Part shown: positions 49,429 through 62,966 of the stretch, in pieces | Numbering within the stretch: the first letter of the stretch is position 1 | How the letters are laid out: each line of letters opens with the position of its first letter | DNA from: Montifringilla adamsi | Taxonomy: Eukaryota > Chordata > Aves > Passeriformes > Passeridae | Length of the DNA: 64,000 nt | Assembly: GCA_017590115.1 (NCBI GenBank) | Contig: JAGGNK010013114.1 | Location: 2,956,992 to 3,020,991, forward strand | Reading direction: 5' to 3' | Position numbers and translations under genes: made by a program | Notes under the pieces: model-generated | Database searches by the model: none | The model's input: the letters and a program-made list of their open reading frames with translations, nothing else | Told to the model about the DNA's origin: nothing

Positions 49429-49462
49429 AGAAGTAAAGGGAGAACTGCAGAAGTAAAGGGAG
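49429..49462 (+). repeat. Tandem duplication, 20-base period
   Basis: agaagtaaagggag occurs at 49429-49442 and again at 49449-49462. Confidence 0.85.
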
Positions 49463-49841
49463 CAAAGGAGGAACTGAGGTTTTCAGATATACAGCTGCTC
49501 CTCTGGGTCATTCCACCAGACCCAGAATAGCTAAATGGAGCATGGCACACAACTGCAATGTGACCTACAGGGTACATACATTTGAATCCACATCACTGCA
49601 TCAAGTGAATGGTGAATTTAAACTCTGCAATTTACTGGTTTTCCCTTGAGATTGAAAAGTCATGACCTTTGGTCAAGGAAGGGAAGCAAAATTAGTTCAT
49701 GCCATAATTCCAGAAGAAGGGATAAAAATAACTTGAGATTGGCTTTTCATTAAGTCCACTACAATATTTTATACAGATTATGCTTTCCTTTTTTCCTCAA
49801 ACCAAGGATAATTTTCCAGTCAGGAACAGAAAAGCCATGCC

Positions 49842-49858
49842 AAAAAAAAAAAAAAAAA
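49842..49858 (+). repeat. Poly(A) tract, 17 A
   Basis: Uninterrupted run in unique sequence. Confidence 0.95.
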
Positions 49859-52230
49859 GAGTTCTTAGGCTTTGGAAGAAAATAACTTCATGTCCTGTCC
49901 TTTAATATGCAATAGAGAGACCACAAAGTTAGATCCTTTCTTCCTAGAGAGAATTACTTCTGTCATGCATTTCATCAGTCAGAGCACATGTAGTATCACT
50001 TGTGATCAATGATTTCTGGGCAAAACCAAAATCTTGGGTTTTACTAAAATTTTCATGGACCACAAATAATAGGGTTTTATAATAAAATAAATATATTTAT
50101 ACAGAGATATATACAAACCAAGTCTATAAAAATGTATACACATTTATCTCTGAAATCCATACCAAGTCCCATCTGAAGGTTTGTAATTTATTTTACAGGG
50201 GATATGAATCACAAAAAGTAAGCTCATGAATATAATATGATATTTACAAAGAACACAAAACCTGCAGTCCTTATCTAGCTAAACAGTTAAATGTCACACA
50301 GAATGAAGACTTATGCAAGGATCAGCATAGACATGAAAATTTTTTTACCCACTTTTAAAATTTTAGATAAAGCTTTCTCATGAGAAACTTTTTAAGTTTA
50401 AAATAAGCCTTTTTCATCATTCAGCACCAGATGCAGGTGCTGCACAGGTTTGCTATGTAGCCTGTGGGAGACAGTCTCACTACAGCAACTTTTAGGGCAG
50501 AACAGGGCATTTTTCCTCCAGACCATTTGACCAGTGTTATTATTTTTTCTTTCAAACTCTAAAATAGAAAAGAAAGCTTTTACTCAAAAAAATAAGATAG
50601 TGGAAATTGGAGGTGTTTCACAGTATACTGACCTAACAGCTTCTCCTCTCCACTAAGAGATCTCAATTTCTAAGTTTCTTCACCCACTCAGAGTCCTTTC
50701 AGCTATTCTGTACATATACATCTTCACCCTTGGACTGTGACCTACTGAAAAAACATATACTGTCTTCCTTAAAAGAGGCAAGTGTATATGAGCTAAATAA
50801 CAATGAATGGATGCCTTTCAAATCCAGGTCCAATTTTCCATCTATTCTGTCATAGATCATCTGTCAGTTTTAAGCATTTCCTATTTCCACAAGTTTAATG
50901 CTGAACTCACAATAACAAAACTTCCACTGGGTTTCAGAGAGCCCTGTTCTTCTCATCCACAGATATGACTGAGTCCATGTTAGCTGGATTTTTTACTCAT
51001 CAGTCTGTAGATTTGTGGGATCCTGTTTCAGCAACCTGGGAATAGTTTGATTTGCCAGGCCCTACATACCCAGCTCCACAAGTCTATCTCTTTCGAGGAT
51101 GTCACAGTCACCACTTTTTTCACAAGTCCAAAGTAATTGTGTGTGTTCCTTTTTGTACATGGTTTTCTGAGTAATTTTGAAGTTACATTATATTTTCTTG
51201 GCTAGACAATGCTTTTCAATATGTGTGCACCATTCCCAGTAAAGCAAAACAGAAGTTTGAGAAACTGGAAAGTTTGCTAAGGATATGTCCTTGTTAGGTT
51301 TTGATGTTTGGGACAAATGTTTGCATTTAGGCTGTTTGAAATTTGCTGTTTCTCACTTCCTACAATTGTACCACACCAAGGTGGGCACCACAAACCTCTT
51401 CACTTCACGTTCACCATCCTGAAGAACTGCAAACATCAGTATGATCTGACAGACCATAACTGTGACTGATAAGCTCACCTTGCTTGCCCATTTTTTTAAT
51501 TGTGCTTTTATCACACTCTCTGCTACAGGAGACAAGCTGTTTCAATAATAAATCAGAAAAAAATTTAAGTTCTTCAGCTGTGAAAACCAGGCTGGACCCT
51601 TGTGCTAAATTTACCAGGAATGATTTAGGTATAGCAAAATTCAGTCTTGTACTAATGAAGGAGGCACGAATAAGACAATCCAATATAGATCCCTTCAAAA
51701 CAACTGGGATAAAGATTTATACAAGTTTTGAGGGCTGCTGTCTTGAGATATTAAAAGATGATCCCTGTCACAGGTTAGCAATTACTTCTTTACATGACAG
51801 CAAGAGCTGTCTCTGAAATTTCAATCTTCATTCCAAAAATTGTCCTTTTCATACATATACAGGACACTTGAGAAATTTATGTATTTATTTACATTCAACT
51901 TGCAGATGAAAAAACAAGATCCTGTCTCCTCACAGATATTACAGACCATAATACACTTTTTCAGACGTAGATAGTTATTCTCAGTATCCTAGTAATTACA
52001 TTCTGTCCACCTGTCTTCCCTGTAGGGATTTGAATTAAAACAATACTTAATCTCCTCTAAGGTGTGAGTCAGTGTGCCTAAGTTCCAGCCAGGAGACTTT
52101 ACATTTCTGCAGTAGATGAACTAATTATTATTATCCCCAGTGCCTGCATAATTAGAAGAAAAGTATCTCTGCTTTCCTGTATCTGTACCTTCTGGGGTCC
52201 CAGAAGGAAACAATATTTCTTAACTGAAAG

Positions 52231-52253
52231 AAAAAAAAAAAAAAAAAAAAAAA
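52231..52253 (+). repeat. Poly(A) tract, 23 A
   Basis: Uninterrupted run flanked by ctgaaag and tctttcaag, which are nearly complementary to each other. Confidence 0.95.
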
Positions 52254-52764
52254 TCTTTCAAGTCCTATCACACTGATATTCTTCTCTTTCACTTTTCCCT
52301 CACTCTGTTTTCAGGCAGAACTTTCCAACTCTTTTATTATTTATTTGGAAAAGAAAGACATTTTAAAAGCCTGAGTACTGGCAGAGTGATTTTCTCTATG
52401 ATCCCGTGGTCGCTTCCATCCTACAGCTGTTGTGCCCGTGGCCTCTGCCACTAGACTACAGCCTCCCTTCTTCTCCCTTCAGAGCTCTCTGCGAGGAGCA
52501 GTGGGGAGAAGGTGTCCAGGGCTACTGATTTCACAGCAAGTCCATGACCTTCTCCAGAAACACAAGTGATGTGAAGGGGACCAAATATTCTTGTTTTAAA
52601 AGGGCTGATTGCTTACAACTTCTCAGAAGAAGAGGTGGTTGTTTTGTGCCAGGATGACGAGGAGATGAAGAGAGTCAGGTGAATGACTTGGTCATGAGAA
52701 GGGTGTCTTCTCCCTTACAGGAATTTATGTTTATGTTCCTCCATATAGCAGTTGTGGGGTTACC

Positions 52765-52782
52765 TTTTTTTTTTTTTTTTTT
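52765..52782 (+). repeat. Poly(T) tract, 18 T
   Basis: Uninterrupted run in unique sequence. Confidence 0.95.
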
Positions 52783-55619
52783 GGGTTTCTGCATGTAGAC
52801 TGTCCAGAACAGCCTTAAGTTTATGCTTTCCATGCCTAATCGCATAATTCCCCTCCTCTTCAATGAGAATCCAATTAAAACTTTCCATGTATTCCCGCTG
52901 TTGCCTTTGGCAAGTTTGGTGGTTCCCCTTTGAGAATCAGCAGCCAGCAGTATGCATTGGCCAGCCAATATTATTGAAACAACAGTATTGATTGTTCATA
53001 ACGCAGTAAGAAAACAATTTTAAAGAAAAAAAATAGTTCAAAGTAGCAGCAGTTTACAGGCAAGCCTAACTTAGCCTAAGTCCAGACATCAGTGACAGCC
53101 ACTGAGAAAGTTCCATCTTAACCAGCAAGTTCAGGGTGCCTCTCATTCTGTCTCTGATGTTCAGAAGTGTCCAAACATCCAAGTAGCTCTTGAAAACAGG
53201 ACAGACATATCCGAATCACCAAAAAATATTCTACCCAACTAAAAACAGATTAATGATTTTTGCTTTTAACAAAGCATAGTGTGTGCACGTGTGTGCCCTC
53301 CCTCCACTTGTTCTGCCTGTTCAAGGTCAACATAAGGTTTCAATAACTTTTCCTCTTTTAATTACTGATTTCATGCTTTACTGGGTGGCTCCAGACTGAA
53401 GTTTTCTCTTTCAAAACAGAGCTCTGATTTATTTGTCCTTACTTCTGCTGTATTAACAGAAAAGAGATTCTTTTGTTCCCACAAATAAAGCACTTTTGTC
53501 CCAGATGACACTGCTTTGACACTGTGTTGACAAAATCTTCCCAATGTAGTTTGGGGACTGTTAGCAACCACTGACTGTGGCCCTGCACTGCCAGGCAAAG
53601 AGCTGTCTTTCTGTCAGTCATTTTTCTTCTATCCTAGTGCCTCAGTGTAAACATGGTTTTCTCCCTGGTACTACAAACTGTCAAACCTTAAAAAAAATTA
53701 ATTGTGTATACACTAGTGATCACTTCCATAGATAGAGTCTAAGGCAAAACACACAGATGAAATATTATGCATCTCCTTCTGACATTTTCTGGCAAATGCT
53801 ATCCAGGACATTGCAAATAAAATCATTAGGACCAGCTGCTCACTTCACCTGTGCCCTTCCAACCAGATCAGCAAATGTGTCCTTTCTCTGAAGTTTTTGC
53901 AGGTCAGACAGGATCTCTGCAGAACAGAGTTATCCAAATAGTAATAGCAATTTATTCCATGACTGCAATATATAATACATCGTCTATAGAATATTATATA
54001 CACCATCTAATATACAATAAATCTATAGTATTATATAAAAGTACATGTTTTTGTATACACATACGTGTTATATGCCTGTATATCATTAATATATGGGTAT
54101 CTTGGTTCTTCCTTTTTTTTTCCTATTCAACCACTACTGCAGTTGTACTCAAATGTGTACTGGGCTTCATTTCTCATAGAAGATGATGAAGAGATGTCTG
54201 AAAAGGTGTTAGAGGTTCAAGCAGTACCTCTGTGGCTACACTGATCCTCTCAGCTCTCAAACTCAAATGTCAGATGGGTGTAGCTCAGAGGAAGTGCCTC
54301 TGTTGCCATTGGAAAGGAAAGAATCATGAGCATCAGGGTTTGGGGAATACAAGCAAAATAACTTCCAACTCCAGAGGACTTTGATGTCTGAAACTTCCTG
54401 TTCTGGATGCCATAGTTCTTCTGAAGAACAATCCAAACTACAGGTGGGCATATCTAGAACTGATATCTAAGCTGCTGGCACTGAACAAAAATTTATGCTT
54501 AGCAAAGCACATAAAGTTCCTCAGGTAAACCAATGCAGAGTAGGGCAAAATATTAACTTAGACATCCTACCCTGCCAGGAGTCATCATAATACCTCAAAA
54601 TGCAGTATTTAATTTATCACCTTGCATAATACTGGACCCATAATGCATAATAATGGATCTAAATATTTTAAATATTTTTCTAAATTAATACATTATTCAT
54701 CATCACTAGTAGTATGAGGGTTCATTGGAAGAGATGTAAGAGATGTGAAGGAAAAATGTCATATTCTTTCTGTAGCAGTGAGCTGCATCCATATCTTGCT
54801 GTTCCCCAACTGAAATAATATTCACTGAAAACCTGAGTGTAAATGTTGAAAATTTATTGGAAAAGATCACATTCTACCTGCAATTTCTAGAGAAAAATGA
54901 ATAAGCGAGTTTAAAACATTTTGAAAATAAGTAAGAGAAGTTAACCTCATATGCCACATCTGAGCTGTTCCTGTGTTATTCCAGTTGAGATAATTGACAA
55001 AACAAGTATTTGCAATGGGAGATTGCAGCATGACAGGAATTCATGTGAATGCATTATAACAGTCGAGTGCTTAATCACTTCTCAATTCTTGTAAAACAAA
55101 GACCATTTCCCAGCATTGTCTGAACTGAGCTTGCTGTAGTCAATGGGTGTTCAACTCCTTTGCATGAGACAATTGAGTTCACCACCCTGGATAATGAAGA
55201 CCTACTGTTTTTTAGACTATAACTCAGCAGGTGATTGAATATTATCCGCTTCACAGAAAAATACAAGTAAAATGAGCTCTTCAGCTGTAAATAATTTGGT
55301 CAAAAAAGAGAAAGCAAATGTATTTCTCAGGTAACAATTTCAGCTCTGCTACATGGTGCAGTAATTTTTCCTAGCCGGTTCTGGATTTCTTGTCTTTAGC
55401 CGCCCCAAATAGAGAATATTAGTGAGGGGTTTTGTGGAAAGTCCTATTACTTAAATTAGTGTGGAAATTCATGTGAAGAGTTCAATGCAGAATATGGCCT
55501 GACTGTATTTTCTTCTCCAGCACAATGGGGAAAAGGGAATACTGGAATAATCTTCTTTGTCATCTAGAAATACCTTTTCCTTTTTTGTTTCTCCCACATC
55601 CCAAAGTTAATCCATGCAG

Positions 55620-56010
55620 TTTGACAGCCCTGCAAATGCTCTCACAGGCTTTACAAGACTTTAGTTTATATTTATAATGCAAAATGAAGGGTTTAGATTA
55701 TGTTTTGTTTTTAGAATAACCATCATATTAAAAAGGCCCCATAATCAACCAATAACAAAATTAATCAACTAATCCCTTTATCCAGAGCCATTCAGATCAG
55801 TCATTAAAACCCTGAGGTTCTGACAGATGCCACCATGATAGATTTCTTTTCCCTCCATGTTGTTTTGATTGACAAAGATTTTTTTATTTGGGTTAGAATT
55901 GCATTTGGGCTTTCCATGGCATGTAGTCAAACTAGCTCATTTTTAATGTTAATTTCCTGAAAATAAGTGAAAACTTTTAATCTGTGTCAGGTGCTTGCCA
56001 ATGATGGCCT
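55620..56010. promoter_or_regulatory. Candidate conserved non-coding element
   Basis: The longest enhancer-like block in the window. It contains aacaaaattaatcaactaat, a gattgacaaag core, ctttccatggcatgtagtc and catttttaatgttaatttcc. Few low-complexity runs and no open frame of note. The style resembles deeply conserved vertebrate non-coding elements, but this was not tested by alignment. Confidence 0.3.
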
Positions 56011-58356
56011 GTTTTGTTGTTGTTGCCATTGACACACAAGGTGATCCAGGAAAATGTCTGGTTCCTGTGGCTCTCTGCCCAGCCCTGGCTTTGTGAAATA
56101 ATTGGTTTCACTTAGCCAGCTTGTTTGCAGTCATTTACTGTAATACCCCTCCACCATTTCCTGAGGCAGCTCTCTGGCATTTTCAGTCTCCACTTGTGAG
56201 ACTTGAGTCTCACCCACCCCATCAGTGGAACTGTAGCAAATTTATCCATTCAAGAAAATACCATGTCTTTCTAATATATAAAATACATGGATATTTATGC
56301 TAATTTTTTTCCTCTGCAATACAGGTTATTCCCATGTTACACTGGGTGAGAGAAGGTTTGTAGAAAAAGTAATGGGTTTTATGAAACCAATATAGTTTCT
56401 TTAAAAAGTCAAACAGGGCCTTCTTCAGGTCTGAAGCAGAAGTGTTCATGCAAAGTGATTTTCAAATATAGCCACAAGAATTTATCCTTCACAAGTGACA
56501 CATAATTTTTAACCCCTCTACAACCAGTGAGATCCCTAGAAAAAAATATAGGTGCCCTTCTCATGAAGTATCAAGATATAAATTAGAATAAGTCTGCATA
56601 GAAATTGTGTATGTGTGTCTACAGCACACAGACATCCCAGACAGAGGTAATAATTCTGGCTTAGAATTTGTTTTTCCATAATAGACTGACAATTTTTCTG
56701 CAGAAACCTTGAGTCTCCACACCACTGAGCAGGACAAATGTGCCCCACAGAGTTCAATATAGCCTCATCCTGACTTAAAATTTGGTGCATGTTTAAATGC
56801 TTTCCTGAGGTATTTAAAACACTTTCGTTGCAGCCCACCTGCTAAAAGCAGATCACAGTAATTCTAGAGAATGGAAGAGTTACTGTTAAGAAACATTTTT
56901 AAAGCACTTTCAAAACACTCTGCCTCTTTATTAGAAATTTTTAAATCATTGCTGTCAGCCCATTTCTCACAAGTGAGGGAGTGAAAATGCTCTTGTTTAG
57001 CGTCTTTCTCCTCTTTTTCTGGCCCACCTCCAGTCCCATCTTCTCAGAACTTCTTACTCATTGTTAATAGGCAGCTGCAAGTCCTTTAAAACAACCTGGT
57101 TTCACACCAACTGACTGCAAGCTCTACAGCAGTGTCATAACCTTTCATTTTTGTTCCTAAGGACATGCAATTTTTTAAACAGTTTGAATATATTTGATCT
57201 TTTCAGTTTTTAGAGGGCCATCAGGAAGACTGATTATTCCCAGCTAATTACAGAGAAAGAAAAAGAAGCTGGCTGTTCATAATAAAAAATGCCCTTATGT
57301 ATAGATGAATTCAGCTATGATAATTTCCTCAGTTTGGTGTCTGATTTTGCAGATTTGATCCTGTACCAAGAGACTGCACAAACCAAGTTCAACTTGGGCA
57401 TGACTAAGTTGGCAAAGTCTTCATTTTCCGTGGCCTCTTCAGAGGCTGTTCAAAACACAGGCTTCCCAAACACAGTTCAAAACACAGCTCTCAGAGCATT
57501 ACAGTTCAGGCCTTTCTCAGAGTGCAAATCACCTCTGTTGAAGACAATTTTTGAGAGCACAGCCCATCCTGAGGGGATGTTCAGACCAAAAGTCAGCTGG
57601 AAGCTGCAGAATGGCCACTGGCTTTACCTGGATCACAGCTTTCCCTTTACAGTACACAAACTTACTGTGTTCTCTGCTTGCTGTGCTGGCACAAGGGACA
57701 CTCCCTGGGAGGCGTTGCCACATTCCTTCGGGGAAGGAATGGACGCAGCTTTTTACTGCAAGCCAACAGGATGGTCTAAGTCAGAGCAGAAGGTTTCTTT
57801 TCTATACTTTCAGGCCTGCCATCCAGAGCAGAAGGGTGAAAAGGGCTGATTAAGATGAAGAGGCTGCCTCTCTTCTCCCACCTTCACATCACCAGGTGAA
57901 GCAGCTTCTCTGATCACGTGAAATTATGTTTAAAGACAAGAAATTCTGGGCAGCAAAACCCCTTGAGCCATGTGTTTTGTGCACATCACACACTTCCCTC
58001 CTTCCCGCTCCTCAGGGCTGAGATGTTCACATCTTCTGGAACTGGCTCCTGAGCTGAAACAGAAGGGGTGCTGCTGTGTATTTCACATGCAAATATTACT
58101 GTGTAGTAGTGACAGGAGTATTGCAAGTGACCTATGAGATGAGGTGAAGTTACTGTCCTGCAAGAGTAGGTTATTCCTCTTCTGTATGAATGTGTACTGG
58201 TCTAACTTAGGAGAGAGCCATGGGAAAGGTGGACAAGGGTCACACCATAAATCCTGATGACCTGCTGCAAGCACACATTCATGAGGCAATGACTGACCCA
58301 TCTGCAAAACCAGCCAGGAAGACACAGGCTTTTCTCTGAGACTGGAGTCTGTGAGT

Positions 58357-58375
58357 AAAAAAAAAAAAAAAAAAA
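58357..58375 (+). repeat. Poly(A) tract, 19 A
   Basis: Uninterrupted run in unique sequence. Confidence 0.95.
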
Positions 58376-61300
58376 GCCAGAGAGCTTCCAAAGGGAACTA
58401 ACCCTAAAATGTCATGGGACAAATTATTTGAGTTAATGGTACCACCCTTGCCAGCCCAATTGCAGAATTCAGCAGCACTTAGTGCTTTAGGATTTAAGCA
58501 CTTAGCTCAGCTTACTCAGGAGCCTTCTGTAGCAGTGCTCTCATGCAGCCTTGCTATTTATTAGACACATCTAAATTGCACACTGAGGATAAAACAAATG
58601 AAAGGAAGATTAGGAAAATGGATTTATAAAAATACATATTACCTATGCAGTTTATTTTGCCATTTGGAGATCCTAAAAATGGGATTAGAGTTTTCCTTAA
58701 GCACAGAATGTAATTGTCCACCAGACTATATCATTATTAAGCTGTTAAAAGGTATAGCTCTACCTAAGCAAGGCCTTGGGGTAGATTTTCTTTTGCACTG
58801 GCCTTCTTGGAAGGCTTTACAATAATTTTATTTTAAACGAACCCTGAGCACAGGAGAAGAGAAAGACTGGCAAACCTCTCTGCAGTTCTGAGCTGGGAAA
58901 TATTTTGATCTGCAGATGTTTGTCCTCTATCTCTTGCAGCATCTTAATGATGCAGCTCACTGAGCCCTGCCATTTGCCCCTGAATTTTCCTCTCATGCTT
59001 CCCCTCACCCATTGCTGCTTTCCTACATCCGCTCTCTACCCTGATACACTCACCTGTCTAAGTAAATTGAGCTGGTTAAGAGAAGGCATTTTCTAGGGCA
59101 CAAAGATTTTAATGGCCAGTTTTGTCCCCAGTGTAAATCAGCCTCACTCTGCACTATGCAGTTTCTCCCGCAGTTACTGGCTTAGCTCAGGTGAGGAAGT
59201 ATTGGGTAGGTAGCCAAACCTCAATGCAATTATTCTTCATTTCCTTTTTCCTTTCCTTGAAGAATCTCCAGAGCTGTCATCCACCTGGGCACACACCTAC
59301 CACAAAAAGATAAGTCTGTCCAGCTATGCAGTGTTTTCTTCAGTGCCACAGACTCATCTCTGGCTCACAGCAGTGCCTTTTCTCATACTTGTCAAGCAGC
59401 CTTGACCCCTGAGGCACTGTGCTGGGCCATGATGACAGTTTCACATAACCCTGATAATTAATGCCTTTTGGAACACTGGTTATTTAAACATAACACTTGA
59501 CAAATGCACATGGTTCATTTTTAAACACGATTATTCAGTACAGCCACATTAAAACCCACATGAAGGTGCTTCTTTTGCTTTTAATTCCTGCTTTAGTGAA
59601 CCAAAAGATCTCGCATGAAGAAAAAAAAAATTAAAAGGAAACATTCTTGTTAACTGCAGCAGTTACTTTGGGGCAGTGATGGTGCAAGTTACTGTGACTG
59701 GGACTATGAATGGGTATTAAATGGTTCTCACAGACAGTTGATGTTGTTGTACAAGCAAGTGATCCAGCATCACATTCCAAAGCCAACTGTTCTACGTTAC
59801 CAAGGAAGGTAGGCCAAATTCATCCACTCTGCAACTCACGGCCTTTTTGTCTCCAGATTTTCAATTTATTTTTTATATCTGCCAAGAGGGTAGTTTAGAG
59901 AACATTATATTGTCATAACATTGTATTCCACTGGCAATATTCCTTAATTGTAGTAATAATACATAATCAGCCATATACGTGCGAATTAATATATTACCCA
60001 TACAGCTTCAGCACTAACTTCTGTTACACCCAACACCGGTCAAGCTTGTCTGCCTCATGACCCGAGTTTCTGGACATGAATTTCTTTCTGTTAAATATTT
60101 GGCGTGTGTGTTATTTTTATAACAGGAGCCAATGATGTTTCTGTCAGAAACATTGAGTTTTATTGTGAAATCTCTAATTTTTATATGGGATTTTCAGAGA
60201 GCTGAAGAGCCTGGTGTTGCAGCGCATTAATGGGTTGGCAAAGGATGAACTCTTGGGATGCTCACCAACAGAGATGAATTTAGGGACACCTAAAACTACC
60301 ACTCTCACTGTCTCTAGCTGCATGTGCAGAGTCTGCTGAAGATTTTACTGTGACTTCTTTTCCTAAGGGCACTTGGATGTGTGGGAGCAGGCATGGCCTC
60401 CTAAGCAGAGGAGAGCAACTTTTGGGAGGGAAGGAAGCACACAAAGAGGCAAAAAGTGTGGGGTTCTGGTAAAACCATTTTTCTGCAGTAGCGGTTAGGC
60501 AACAATAAAAAGCCAAGTGAGGGAGCTTCTCAGCTGGCCTTGGGGCAGGACAGCTTCAGCCAGTGCCAGCTGCTGATGGAAGTGTGTGATATAATGCAGT
60601 GTTCCACATCCCACCACCCATTTACTGTCCCTCACCCACATTAGGTCTACAGGAGCTAAACCACATGCCAGAGTCCTTCCCATCAGAGTTACAGACTCAC
60701 GTCCAAAGCCACTCTGAACCAGCTGAAAAAGGCCAGTGGCGTCAAGGAAGGGTAAAAATGGTAAGAAGAAAATCATGCTGTGATACACACTTGTTCTAAA
60801 AGGTAGGTAACACTGGTGCAGGAGGAAACAAAAACCAAAGAGAAGATCAATAACTTTTGTCAGTCTCTGCACAAGCTTTGAATGACATGTGCTTAATGAC
60901 AGAGCAACTTGATTTGCAAACTCCTATTTTTAATTGCTACAAATGGCAAGCAGAATAAATGGCTGGCTTGTTGCTGTGTTTTGCAAAGGTGAAATGTGGG
61001 ACTGTGGAAGGGGGGTGACATTGGTGAATGGACTAACTTTGAAATTATAAAGAAAAATGAACGGGGGAGGAAAAGAGAGGGAATTGGAAGAAATGGAGCA
61101 AGAAGAACATTATTTTGTGTAAATTAAATTTAAATAAAAAAGGATGACACTGGCTCTAATCTTGTCATGCTGAAGTATTTTAAGGCCAACAGTAATAAAA
61201 GTATTATATATAATATGACTACCCCATGACTATCAGGTCCACCTTTTTTCTTTTCTAATAATGAGGATGCTGATGTGCATTTGTCAAGAAGACAAATAAA

Positions 61301-61514
61301 CACCCTTTTTATTGACCAAAAATGGCAACCTTAGTCACTTAACATCTTTAGAGTTCACCTGCATCAAGGGGAGGAACTGTGAAATCTGTCCAAAAAGTGA
61401 AAGAAAAAGCCTCAGAAATATTTCTGAAGTCTTTCAAAGCTCCTTAAATAGCTGGGCAGAGCTGAGGGTTCTTTTACGTGCCTTGCTGTTTTCAGATTGC
61501 TGGGGAAGTTGATT

Positions 61515-61540
61515 TCTTCTACTCCAGTCTTCTACTCCAG
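61515..61540 (+). repeat. Perfect tandem duplication of 13 bases
   Basis: tcttctactccag repeated exactly twice. Confidence 0.9.
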
Positions 61541-62086
61541 TCTAATCAAGCTCAACGAGTCTTGCAGGGAAACTCCATCTGAACAGTGATACCATAAAAG
61601 AAAACTGCAAGCCATCTCTGCCTGCAGATTTTCCATGGATGCTGGCACAAATATGGTGTGTTGTTTCCTCCCAAGGGCTGGCAGACATTGTCACCTCAGA
61701 AAGGGAAGAAAGAATATGGGAATATTCAATCACACGCATAAAATCTGGCAACGTTGCAGTGAAAGGTATGTGCAGGGCAAGACAGGTAGTAGCCACAGAG
61801 GGCATTGGTTTGTAAAATGGAAAGCAGGCAGAATCTTACCTCCGGTCTCCTCAAGCTAAAACAGCTTCAGGGAAGATACAGTAAGATATTATTAGCTTTC
61901 TGTAATAAGAGAATAGCAATGAAAGGATGATTTGTGACTCCAAGGAAAACTGTACAACTTACTGTCACAGGATGTTGAACTCAACGGTACACATTTGTTC
62001 AAAAATATTTAGACTTGTTCAGTCACATTCAGTTATTATTAAATATGAGAGTTTGGACATAACTGCCTTGCCAGAGAGTGCAGGAA

Positions 62087-62114
62087 CATTGTCTGATGTT
62101 CATTGTCAGATGTG
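62087..62114 (+). repeat. Imperfect tandem duplication of 14 bases
   Basis: cattgtctgatgtt is followed by cattgtcagatgtg, 12 of 14 positions identical. Confidence 0.75.
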
Positions 62115-62186
62115 AGTCATTTCATACTGACCCTTTCCCTCACACACATTCCCTGTGAATTGTCCAGTAGGTAAGAGCAGAGCTGG

Positions 62187-62248
62187 GATGCTGAGCTAGA
62201 TGAAGCTCTAGTCTGACCTCCTCTGGCCTCTCTCTCCTGTTCTTAGGA
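62187..62248 (+). mobile_element. Old CR1-like 3' remnant
   Basis: gctgagctagatgaagctc, then tagtctgacctcctctggc and tgttcttagg resemble the tail of the CR1 group common in turtles and crocodilians (ggactagatg...tctgacccagtatggc...gttcttatg). It is more diverged than the other two CR1 fragments, so it is probably an older insertion. Confidence 0.5.
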
Positions 62249-62615
62249 GGAGAAGTGCAGGCTACAGGTATGAAATGGCTGCATGGCAGCCTACATTCAC
62301 TGCAGTAAATACTACGCTAGTCATATACCCAGATGTTGAGAAGTAGCTGCCCTTCAGCTCTGCTGGAGAGAGCTGAGAAAATCCATCAGCCAGAAGACCA
62401 CAGAGGTGTTTCCCTAGGGAAACAGATCCTTATCACAGAGGCAGAGATATTAGTTGTTCCCCAGTCTGTCCTCGAGGGAGCACACATGTCACCCATTGCT
62501 GGCTGTATGTGTGATCCTCCAGCCCCTTAAAGCCTTCCCTGCATGCTCAGTGCCCTGAAGCATGAACAGCCCTGAGCAACTTCAATCAGGCAACTCTCAG
62601 TCCATAACATGAACA

Positions 62616-62641
62616 GAGCTTTTTAACAGAGATTTTTAACA
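62616..62641 (+). repeat. Imperfect tandem duplication of 13 bases
   Basis: gagctttttaaca is followed by gagatttttaaca, 12 of 13 positions identical. Confidence 0.75.
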
Positions 62642-62944
62642 AGGTTTTCTAAGTCCAGGGCTTAAAGCTGCAGTCTAAAAAAAAGTATTTACTTGCACTA
62701 TACAATCCCTAACATATTATCCTATAGGTGTAGTACTGACTTTTGGCTAGAACATACAATGATTGTTATACTCACCAGTGATTTTTCCCATTTCAGGGAG
62801 ACAGTTGTACATACAAGCAAATACCTCCTGCATTCCACCCAGAAGGAAGAGAAGTATTTTCATATGACAAACTGTTTCCAGAAAAGTGCAGATATTTGAC
62901 TGAAAATTAAATGGAAGCAGCAACTTCCACTAGGGGTTAAACTT

Positions 62945-62966
62945 GAGAGAGAGAGAGAGAGAGAGA
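62945..62966 (+). repeat. (GA)n microsatellite, 11 units
   Basis: Perfect GA run; it produces the serine-leucine repeat in a minus-strand open frame that is not a gene. Confidence 0.96.

Larger units (their letters stand above)
43801..55610. other. Gene-free stretch
   Basis: Unique DNA with scattered A/T tracts (49842-49858, 52231-52253, 52765-52782), AT-rich simple sequence near 50085-50120 and 53965-54080, and a 20-base-period duplication at 49429-49462. No splice-bounded coding segment or recognised repeat family was found. Confidence 0.45.
56011..62180. other. Non-coding stretch, no gene seen
   Basis: A 186-codon open frame at 57289-57849 (+) has no splice or start context and is about the length expected as the longest random frame in 64 kb. 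A 19-A tract lies at 58357-58375 and a 13-base perfect tandem duplication at 61515-61540. The rest is unique DNA. Confidence 0.45.

Noticed and set aside
57289..57849. 186-codon open frame on the + strand
   Set aside because: No splice or start context and no recognised motif. With average stop frequency, the longest random frame in 64 kb over six frames is expected to be about this long.
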